From Candidatus Sulfopaludibacter sp. SbA3 (GTDB lineage: Bacteria > Acidobacteriota > Terriglobia > Bryobacterales > Bryobacteraceae), in NCBI GenBank assembly GCA_900290315.1, contig OKRF01000221.1:1-8680 (forward strand): 8,680 nt of DNA, read 5' to 3'. Shown in pieces: positions 1 through 5,140 of this stretch (positions are counted from its first letter, which is position 1; each line of letters opens with the position of its first letter). Below the pieces are notes generated by a model. That model had not been told where the DNA came from. It saw only the letters and a list, made by a program, of their open reading frames with translations, and searched no databases. Position numbers and translations under genes: made by a program.

Positions 1-10
1 CAGGCTCGAA

Positions 11-31
11 ATTCGCCGCCTTTTGGCGAAT
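11..31. repeat. small perfect inverted repeat
   Basis: The arms ATTCGCC (11-17) and GGCGAAT (25-31) are exact reverse complements separated by 7 nt. They lie just before the tandem repeat, in a stretch that itself starts with the GGCTCGAA word that opens each repeat unit. No T-tract follows, so it does not look like a terminator. Its role is unknown. Confidence 0.4.
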
Positions 32-40
32 CTTCGTGCC

Positions 41-204
41 TGGCTCGAATTTGCCCCTTCGCGAGACCCCGACGCGTTCACCCTATTTTCATACCCATCG
101 TTGCCCGCGGGCACCCCAACTGGCTCGAATTTGCCCCTTCGCGAGACCCCGACGCGTTCCCCCCATTCTCATTCCCATCGTTGCCCGCGCGCGGGCACCC
201 CAAC
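41..204. repeat. two-copy ~80-bp tandem direct repeat
   Basis: Unit 1 (41-120) and unit 2 (121-204) both begin TGGCTCGAATTTGCCCC and both end GGGCACCCCAAC. They differ by a few substitutions and by a 4-bp GC insertion in the GC-rich end of unit 2. A decayed further start (AAGCTCGAAAAT) follows at 205, and a similar GGCTCGAAATTCGCC lies at 3-17, so the array may once have been longer or may be cut by the window edge. Both units read open on several frames, but no reading has a start with a ribosome binding site or a recognisable product, so this is treated as non-coding. A degenerate relative lies at 3652-3684, which suggests a dispersed genomic repeat family. Confidence 0.85.
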
Positions 205-365
205 AAGCTCGAAAATCTCCCCCGCTCCTCCGGAGGTCGGCCCGCGGCTTTTGAGATCCGCATGGCGGCCCACGAAGTCCTGAGCATTTTTGAGAGAGCC
301 GGCTTCCCCCGTGGTTGTAAACGGTCTCTCAGAGCTTGCTGGCCTGAAACCCGCTACTCTATAAA
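205..365. other. non-coding leader region upstream of the M60 gene
   Basis: No gene is visible here. The stretch holds a 10-bp palindrome CCTCCGGAGG (227-236) and a spaced inverted repeat, TGAGAGA (291-297) with TCTCTCA (325-331). The latter could form a 7-bp stem or be a protein-binding dyad. It is the only upstream space available for a promoter of the gene that starts near 369. Confidence 0.4.
336..365 (+). promoter_or_regulatory. possible promoter abutting the M60 gene start
   Basis: TATAAA at 360-365 is a good -10-like hexamer, with a poor -35-like TTGCTG at 336-341 (18-nt spacer). It directly abuts the start codon and no Shine-Dalgarno sequence is visible, so transcription would begin at or within the first codons. 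A leaderless transcript, possibly from the offset hexamer TACTCT at 355-360, is conceivable. This is weak evidence. Confidence 0.2.
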
Positions 366-368
366 TTG

Positions 369-2567
369 GTGCGTGCCCTTGCTCTTCTGCTGAGCAGCCT
401 GGTCTGGCCGCTCGCCGCACAATCGCCCGACGTGGCGTACCTGCTCGACGGCGTCAAAGCCATTGCCGCTCCGGATACCCCCGGCCCCCTCTGTGTCTTT
501 GGCCTCCGCGCCTTCCCGGTGATTGCCGCGCCGTCGGATTTCGACGCCATGGAACCTGTGGTCGCCGCGGCCAGCTACCAGGACGGCCGCATCGTCGCGT
601 TTGGCAATCGCCGCTACTTCGACGAAGACATGATGAAGGTCGCCGACACCTCACGCGCTCTCGCCAACGCCCTTCGCTGGGCCGCCGGCGAAAAGGCCGC
701 GCCGCGTGTCGGCGTCCTCGATTTGCCGGGCCTCGCCGCACGGCTCAAGCTCCTCGGCCTCAATGCTGTGGACGTCGCCCTGGGCGACCTCGAAGGCCCC
801 GGCGCGCCCGATGTCGCCATCACCACGCCGCCCTACGATAGCGGCCGCGGCATCGCACAACTGGCGGCCTTCGCGCACCGCCATGGACTGGTGATCGGAG
901 CTACCGGTTTCGGCTGGGAAATCATCGCCAGGGATTCCGACCTGGTCCGCCACTTCTCCGGCAATCGGCTACTGGGACCGGCCGGCATCGTTTGGGCCGA
1001 CGGTCGGCTCCAGGTGCCGGCCGATGGCGTCTATACGGTGTCTGCTCCGCCCCAGATCATTCACGCCCGCGCGGCTGCCCAGGTCGCGGCCGATGGGACT
1101 GCCCTCAAAGACCTCAAACAGGTCTCACGCACGATCACGCGTGCCGCCCTGAATTTGCCAGCCGGCGACACAGTACTCTTGCCGAAACTCGAAGCATTGG
1201 CGAAAACTGCCGGTGTGGTAGTGCCTTCGGAGACCGATCCGGTTCGCGTGGACCAGCCGCTGCGGCGGCTCGCCATCGCCCTCGAGCAACGTAAGATCCG
1301 CTATGCCACGCCGCATCAGGTCGGCGCTCATCCCGCCGCGGCGATCTTCCCCGGTAGCGTTCCTCCCGACGCCGGGCGCGTCGCTCGCGACCAGGTAATC
1401 GACACCGCGGGCAAGCCCGGGTGGTGGGGCACGGGGCTGTACGCACCTCCCGGCGAAGTCATCACCATCCGCATTTCTCCGGAGCTCACCGGCAAGGGAC
1501 TCCACGTCGTCGTCGGCGTCCACAACGACACCCTTTGGCACCTGGAGACCTGGCAGCGAATGCCGGAGATCAGCGCGACGAGTACGCTCAATCAGACCGA
1601 GACCCGGATCGCCAACGCCTTCGGCGGCGCCATCTACATCGCGGGGAGGCCGCTGAAAGACCAGACCGTGTTCGTAGTGAATATCGCCGGCGCAGTCGCC
1701 GCGCCGCGCTACGTTGCCGGCAAGACCCCGATCGCCGAGTGGCGCGACATACAGCGCAAACTGCCGGCGCCGTGGGCGGAAATCGAGAGCGCCAAGATCG
1801 CTCTCTCTGTACCTTCGTCGGCTATCCGCGATTTCGACTCGCCCGATCAACTGATGGAAGTCTGGGACCGTGTCGTCGGCCTGCAGGATGAACTGGCCGG
1901 CTGGAAGACATCGCCGATCGCGTGGCGCATGGTGCCGGACGTCGATATTGCCGGCGGCTGGCTGCATGCCGGCTACCCCATCATGATGCACATGGAGCGC
2001 GTGAAGGTCCTCTTGAGCCGCGATCTGCTCCTCGCGGGATGGGAGGGCCCGGACAAGCACGGCGCCTGGGGGCTGTTCCACGAACTCGGCCACAACCACC
2101 AGAGCGACGATTGGACCTTCGAAGGCGCCGTCGAGGTGACCAACAATCTGTTCGCGCTCTACGTCGGCGAGCAGATGTGCAATCTGCCTCTGGCATCGCA
2201 TCCGCGTGGATCCCCGCAGTACCGCGCCGAACAGATGGCCCGCTACGATTTCGCCAGGCCCGATTTCGAAAAGTGGAAGTCCGATATGGATTTGGCTCTG
2301 GTGACCTACGAGCAGTTGCTCGATGCCTTCGGCTGGGCGCCATTCAGGAACGTGTTCGCCGAATACCGCGACCTTCCGGCTGCCGAGCGGCCCAAGACCG
2401 ACGCCGAAAAACGGGACCAGTGGTTGGTCCGTTTCTCGCGGCAGGTGCATCGCAACCTCGGCCCCTTCTTTACAGCATGGGGTATCCCGACATCCGGCGC
2501 CGCCCGCAAATCCATCGCCGCCCTGCCAGTCTGGATGCCCGCCGAACCCCCCGGCGTGCAGAAGTAG
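369..2567 (+). CDS. exported M60-like (TCAF/enhancin-type) zinc metallopeptidase
   Basis: A large secreted protein of about 732 residues. Numbering below counts from the alternative TTG start at 366. A short basic N-terminus and a hydrophobic stretch ending near residue 19 (LAAQS) form a signal peptide. Residues ~22-285 resemble the Rossmann/glutamine-amidotransferase-like N-terminal part of TCAF/FAM115 proteins, including a VAAASYQDGRIVAFG segment. Residues ~353-650 form the M60-like domain, opening with GLYAPPGE and containing the gluzincin site HELGH at 572-576. E590 in GAVEVTNN, 14 residues after the second His, is the likely third zinc ligand. M60 enzymes are known to cleave mucin-type glycoproteins in host-associated bacteria; the substrate in a soil bacterium is unknown. 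GTG at 369 is preferred to TTG at 366. An in-frame TGA at 345-347 excludes longer starts, and no ribosome binding site is seen. It converges on the PEP-CTERM gene 38 bp away. Family assignment is firm; substrate is unknown. Confidence 0.88.
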   Translation: MRALALLLSSLVWPLAAQSPDVAYLLDGVKAIAAPDTPGPLCVFGLRAFPVIAAPSDFDAMEPVVAAASYQDGRIVAFGNRRYFDEDMMKVADTSRALANALRWAAGEKAAPRVGVLDLPGLAARLKLLGLNAVDVALGDLEGPGAPDVAITTPPYDSGRGIAQLAAFAHRHGLVIGATGFGWEIIARDSDLVRHFSGNRLLGPAGIVWADGRLQVPADGVYTVSAPPQIIHARAAAQVAADGTALKDLKQVSRTITRAALNLPAGDTVLLPKLEALAKTAGVVVPSETDPVRVDQPLRRLAIALEQRKIRYATPHQVGAHPAAAIFPGSVPPDAGRVARDQVIDTAGKPGWWGTGLYAPPGEVITIRISPELTGKGLHVVVGVHNDTLWHLETWQRMPEISATSTLNQTETRIANAFGGAIYIAGRPLKDQTVFVVNIAGAVAAPRYVAGKTPIAEWRDIQRKLPAPWAEIESAKIALSVPSSAIRDFDSPDQLMEVWDRVVGLQDELAGWKTSPIAWRMVPDVDIAGGWLHAGYPIMMHMERVKVLLSRDLLLAGWEGPDKHGAWGLFHELGHNHQSDDWTFEGAVEVTNNLFALYVGEQMCNLPLASHPRGSPQYRAEQMARYDFARPDFEKWKSDMDLALVTYEQLLDAFGWAPFRNVFAEYRDLPAAERPKTDAEKRDQWLVRFSRQVHRNLGPFFTAWGIPTSGAARKSIAALPVWMPAEPPGVQK

Positions 2568-2584
2568 GTTCGGGGTAGGTTGCC

Positions 2585-2600
2585 AACCGGCTGGTCGGTT
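2585..2600. terminator. weak hairpin between convergent genes
   Basis: The arms AACCG (2585-2589) and CGGTT (2596-2600) flank a 6-nt loop in the 38-bp gap between the two convergent genes. It could serve as a short bidirectional terminator, but the stem is only 5-6 bp and there is no real T-tract on either strand. Confidence 0.2.
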
Positions 2601-2605
2601 TAGAG

Positions 2606-3448
2606 TCAGCGGCGACAGATTTTGCGCCGCATCCCGGCCAGAACGCCAAGCGCCAACGCGGCCACCCCGGCATATCCCGGCTCGGGAGTGGGAGCGGGGA
2701 GATCGACTAGAGTGACTGAACCCGCCGCCTGAAGGGCTCCCAGGCTGAATTGCTCGCTGTATACTTTGGCAATGCCGGATTCATCGTTGTTTAAATTCGT
2801 CTGATTCGACAGGCCCGAATTGAATGGAATGGGGTACTGTGTGATCTTCCCCTCGTTCGTGATGCTCAGCTCTGGGTTGAAGTCCGAGATAAACGAAATC
2901 GCGTAAAGCGCCGTAAGCGGCTGCGAAAGCGGGTTGGCGACCGGCGAGTTGAAGTAGGTGGCGCCGTCGATTCCAATCAGGTTCGAACCGAAATTGGTTC
3001 CGGTGAAATCATCTCCCGTGCGGGCAACGAGGTCCCCAGTGAATGTGATGTCGCCGAGCGTGAATGTGCCTGACGTGGAGACGAGTCCAAGTCCGAAGTA
3101 GATCGCGTTCCCGGTCTGGCTGGTGTAAGGAGCCGAGGGAGACGTTTGACCGCACCAGGAGGCAAAGGAATTGCCACCACCGTCGTTTGTGGTGATCGCA
3201 CAGCCGGCGCCGATCGAGGCGCTTGAGCCGAGCGACTGGTAAAACCCAACAGTGCCAGGCGTGCCGAAACTGGTAATGCCTTGCATCAGGGCCTGCACGC
3301 CATTGCTCTCGTACTGTTGAAAGCTGCTCGAGTAAACACTCGGACCGTCGGATATAACCATGTACATCGTCACGCTGGCGGAACTGAACCAAGCCAACCC
3401 AAGCAAGCCCACCAGAAGCTTCAAGGGCCGGAGGGGGTTAAACAGCAT
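2606..3448 (-). CDS. exported protein with PEP-CTERM-type sorting tail
   Basis: A 280-residue protein of unrecognised core fold. Residues 1-25 are a signal peptide (basic PLRPLK, then LLVGLLGLAWF). The middle is rich in Ser, Thr, Gly and Asn, as expected for an extracellular beta-rich protein, with Cys at 83 and 99 that could form a disulfide. The C-terminus has the three-part PEP-CTERM plan: PEP at 255-257, a hydrophobic helix at ~259-272, and a basic end (RRKICRR). PEP-CTERM proteins are known to be processed by exosortase at the inner membrane and are often linked to exopolysaccharide or biofilm matrix; no exosortase is in this window. The start is fixed by AAGGAGGA, 7 nt before the ATG at 3448. 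An upstream in-frame ATG (3538) would add 30 residues and bury the signal peptide, so it was rejected. The tail lacks the usual PEPS/PEPA continuation (PEPG here). Function is unknown. Confidence 0.85.
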   Translation of the reverse strand: MLFNPLRPLKLLVGLLGLAWFSSASVTMYMVISDGPSVYSSSFQQYESNGVQALMQGITSFGTPGTVGFYQSLGSSASIGAGCAITTNDGGGNSFASWCGQTSPSAPYTSQTGNAIYFGLGLVSTSGTFTLGDITFTGDLVARTGDDFTGTNFGSNLIGIDGATYFNSPVANPLSQPLTALYAISFISDFNPELSITNEGKITQYPIPFNSGLSNQTNLNNDESGIAKVYSEQFSLGALQAAGSVTLVDLPAPTPEPGYAGVAALALGVLAGMRRKICRR

Positions 3449-3562
3449 GAGAGAGTCCTCCTTAGGTTTGATGCTCCCTTCCGCGCCGCGGCCCGGTTGC
3501 AGGCGAGCCGGCCAACCGGCACTTTTCAGATTGTCCAAGCCTTCGGTCCGGAATCGAAAAGG

Positions 3563-3586
3563 ATTATAGCATTCTCTTATATGCTA
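3563..3586 (-). promoter_or_regulatory. extended -10 promoter with overlapping dyad, leftward
   Basis: Read on the minus strand, 3571-3563 is TGCTATAAT, a perfect extended -10 element (TGN plus TATAAT). No convincing -35 box is present at the right distance, as is usual for extended -10 promoters. A perfect 6-bp inverted repeat, TAGCAT (3567-3572) and ATGCTA (3581-3586), overlaps the element and could be an operator. It would drive the PEP-CTERM gene with a leader of roughly 105-110 nt. Confidence 0.55.
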
Positions 3587-3651
3587 CCGGCGAGTGAGTG
3601 TCTCCGCTGGGCCCTCTCGGCGGTGAATGGTTCTCCGCGCTTCCTCCGCTT

Positions 3652-3684
3652 CGCCCCTTTACGAAATCCCGACCCGTTGTTGCC
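3652..3684. repeat. degenerate copy of the left-end repeat
   Basis: This stretch contains GCCCCTTTACGAAATCCCGA and then CCCGTT, matching GCCCCTTCGCGAGACCCCGA and then CGCGTT of the units at 41-120 and 121-204 with scattered substitutions. The following GTTGCC also recalls the GTTGCCCGCG of the tandem units. Homology is judged by eye. It suggests a dispersed, decaying repeat family. Confidence 0.5.
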
Positions 3685-3695
3685 TGCTGCCACCA

Positions 3696-3712
3696 GACTG
3701 GGGCCCCCAGTC
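3696..3712. repeat. 17-bp perfect palindrome
   Basis: GACTGGGG and CCCCAGTC flank a single central C, making an 8+1+8 perfect dyad. As RNA it would fold to a 7-bp stem with a 3-nt loop, but no T-tract follows. It could be a protein-binding site or part of an old mobile element. Confidence 0.5.
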
Positions 3713-3745
3713 AAATGCTGCGCGGTGAGTTCTGTCTTTGGCCGG

Positions 3746-3765
3746 TTATGCCGAACTCGGCATAA
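3746..3765. repeat. 20-bp perfect palindrome (operator or recombination-site candidate)
   Basis: The arms TTATGCCGA (3746-3754) and TCGGCATAA (3757-3765) are exact reverse complements around a 2-nt centre, giving a 9+2+9 dyad. It lies just upstream of a possible rightward promoter, consistent with a dimeric regulator site. The symmetry would also suit the core site of a tyrosine recombinase. No recombinase gene is in the window. Confidence 0.6.
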
Positions 3766-3776
3766 TGCCATGCCGG

Positions 3777-3805
3777 TTTTCAGTCACAACTAAAGAAAAT
3801 AAACT
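3777..3805 (+). promoter_or_regulatory. possible promoter of the unknown 217-aa gene
   Basis: TTTTCA (3777-3782) and TAAACT (3800-3805) each match 4 of 6 consensus positions with an ideal 17-nt spacer. They lie in the most AT-rich part of the gap, about 100 bp before the start codon. The match is moderate at best. Confidence 0.28.
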
Positions 3806-3908
3806 GTAAGATGCTATCCCCTCAAACACTTACCCCCACTTAGCAGGCCCTCTCAAACCCCGTTTTTGACCACTCGCCTGCTACAACTGGAGTGTGGAAG
3901 GAATTTCG

Positions 3909-4562
3909 ATGGAAGATACGCAAACCCCGACTCCGCGCGACCCGCGCGCTTTCAATGCATACCGTCACGGCCTGACAGGCCAAGTCATGATCATGACCCC
4001 AGACGACGAGGCGGCCTACACGGCGCACTGCCAAAGCTTTCACCAGGCCCTTGCCCCGGAAGGCGCCGTGGAAAAGAGCCTCGCCCAATCCATCGCCGAC
4101 GACCAATGGCGCCTCCAGCGCTCGGCCGCCATCGATCTCACCCGTTTCTCCATGGGCATGGCCGAGCCCGATCAGTACTTCGCCCACCACCCCGAAATCG
4201 ACGCCGCTTTCGCCCAGGCCGTAACCTGGGCCTCCGAAGCCAAAAACCTCAACCTCATGTCCCTCTACGAAGGCCGCACCCAGCGCCGCGTGGAACGCAA
4301 CATGAAAATGCTCAAGGACCTCCAAGCCGAGCGCAAAGCCGCCTTCCAGCAGGTCGTAGACGAAGCCACCCTGCTCGCGCAATTCGCCGCCAGTCAGGGA
4401 GAACCCTTCGATGTCGAACGCGACTTCCCGCCCGAAGCCCTACCTCCACAATTTGCTTTTTCGCTCCCCAAAATCGCCACCCTCGCCGCCCACAAGAGCC
4501 GCGTCGCCGCCGCGAAAAACCACTCCGAGGCCACCAGGCAGCCCCTCCGCCGCGCTGCCTGA
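3909..4562 (+). CDS. unknown protein with RHGLTG motif
   Basis: A 217-residue protein without signal peptide or membrane segment, so probably cytoplasmic. Near the N-terminus is NAYRHGLTG (16-24), followed by acidic and helical sequence and a charged helical stretch at ~119-143 (LYEGRTQRRVERN, then KDLQAERK) that could form a coiled coil. This combination of an RHGLT motif and a distal R-rich helix recalls uncharacterised proteins that I believe are multi-copy in acidobacterial and planctomycete genomes; that is recollection, not a search result. The start is ATG 3909, placed 6 nt after GGAAGGA (3896-3902); GTG 3894 in frame would add five residues and lies before that ribosome binding site. 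It is separated from the BlaI operon by 191 bp with a strong promoter, so it is probably transcribed alone. No function can be assigned. Confidence 0.75.
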   Translation: MEDTQTPTPRDPRAFNAYRHGLTGQVMIMTPDDEAAYTAHCQSFHQALAPEGAVEKSLAQSIADDQWRLQRSAAIDLTRFSMGMAEPDQYFAHHPEIDAAFAQAVTWASEAKNLNLMSLYEGRTQRRVERNMKMLKDLQAERKAAFQQVVDEATLLAQFAASQGEPFDVERDFPPEALPPQFAFSLPKIATLAAHKSRVAAAKNHSEATRQPLRRAA

Positions 4563-4613
4563 GCCGTTTTTACCCGTCCACCGCAACCGATCTTTGCCAA
4601 CCTGGAGCAGACA

Positions 4614-4685
4614 ATGAAAAAAGACGCGCTAAGCGCATTCTCCCCCACCCCAACCCCTGTTTTTATCCCACTCTTAATTTTATAG
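4614..4685 (+). CDS. possible 23-aa small ORF before blaI
   Basis: ATG 4614 lies 6 nt after GGAG (4604-4607) and opens 23 codons ending TAG at 4683-4685. The peptide starts MKKDALSAF, then has a Pro/Thr-rich and a hydrophobic end (VFIPLLIL). It stops one base before the TTGACA box of the next promoter, so it would not be on the blaI transcript from that promoter. It could be a short membrane-active peptide or a chance ORF. A small inverted repeat (GCGCT-A-AGCGC, 4626-4636) lies inside it. Confidence 0.22.
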   Translation: MKKDALSAFSPTPTPVFIPLLIL

Positions 4686-4715
4686 TTGACAATCTGTCAC
4701 CTGTGGAGTCATGAT
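4685..4715 (+). promoter_or_regulatory. blaI operon promoter with overlapping operator dyad
   Basis: TTGACA at 4686-4691 is a perfect -35 box. CATGAT at 4710-4715 (4 of 6, 18-nt spacer) is the best -10 candidate. TGACA (4687-4691) and TGTCA (4695-4699) form an exact dyad around ATC, with an outer G/C pair at 4685/4701, overlapping the -35 box. BlaI/MecI/CopY repressors are known to bind dyads with ACA/TGT half-sites that overlap their own promoters, so this is the natural autoregulation site. The dyad is seen; its binding by this BlaI is inferred. Confidence 0.55.
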
Positions 4716-4753
4716 GATGCCAGATTCTTAATTCCTTAGTTGAGGAGCGCCAG

Positions 4754-5140
4754 TTGGCACGCAAGAAATCGCCGAATCTGACCGAAGCCGAGCTCCGATT
4801 GATGGACGTGATCTGGGAGAAAGGCGCCGCCACTGTTACCGAAGTGGCCGAAGCCCTGCCCCAGGAGCTCGGCCTGGCCTACAACACCGTCCTCACCACC
4901 CTGCGCATTCTGGAAGACAAGGGCTACCTGCGCCACACTAAGGCCAAGGAAGGCCGCGCTTTCGTATACGAGGCCGTAGTTGGACGGAACGAAGCGGGGC
5001 GAAACGCCGTACGATATCTGGTTAGCCGGTTTTTTCGCAATTCCCCGGAGTTGCTGGTCCTGAACCTTCTGGAAGACGAGGAACTGGACGCCAAAGAGTT
5101 GGCCCGCATTCGCGAACTGATCGTGGAGGATGCGCAATGA
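4754..5140 (+). CDS. blaI: BlaI/MecI/CopY-family transcriptional repressor
   Basis: A 128-residue DNA-binding repressor of the usual family size. Residues ~10-76 form the winged helix: LTEAELRLMDVIWEKG, then a recognition helix with the hallmark AYNTVLTTLRILEDKGYL (42-59), then a wing (EGRAFVYE, 66-73). The C-terminal helices (~84-125) are the dimerisation region. In the characterised family the repressor is cut by its M56 partner in the dimerisation part, and the next gene encodes such a partner. The start is TTG 4754, 6 nt after GAGGAG (4742-4747); no ATG or GTG fits. Its stop overlaps the next start by 4 bp (ATGA at 5137-5140), giving translational coupling. It is likely autoregulated through the dyad at 4687-4699. 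The symbol marks the family; a role in beta-lactam resistance is not implied. Confidence 0.93.
   Translation: MARKKSPNLTEAELRLMDVIWEKGAATVTEVAEALPQELGLAYNTVLTTLRILEDKGYLRHTKAKEGRAFVYEAVVGRNEAGRNAVRYLVSRFFRNSPELLVLNLLEDEELDAKELARIRELIVEDAQ

Larger units (their letters stand above)
3587..3908. other. intergenic region with repeat and palindrome cluster
   Basis: About 320 bp between the leftward PEP-CTERM promoter and the rightward unknown gene. No credible gene is seen; short open frames on both strands lack ribosome binding sites and recognisable products. It holds a degenerate copy of the left-end repeat, two perfect palindromes (each listed separately) and an AT-richer tail from about 3775 that probably contains the promoter of the next gene. 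Confidence 0.5.

Noticed and set aside
41..204. CRISPR array
   Set aside because: There are only two contiguous ~80-bp copies without spacers, and no cas genes are present.
1125..2450. Long minus-strand open frame (441 codons) opposite the M60 gene
   Set aside because: It is the antisense shadow of a well-supported GC-rich gene with an intact metallopeptidase motif; its translation shows no recognisable domain or start signal.
3449..3538. Longer start (ATG 3538) for the PEP-CTERM gene
   Set aside because: AAGGAGGA lies exactly before ATG 3448, and the longer form would place 30 polar residues ahead of the signal peptide.
3866..3887. TTGACC/TACAAC promoter before the 217-aa gene
   Set aside because: The spacer is only 10 nt, too short for a sigma-70 promoter.
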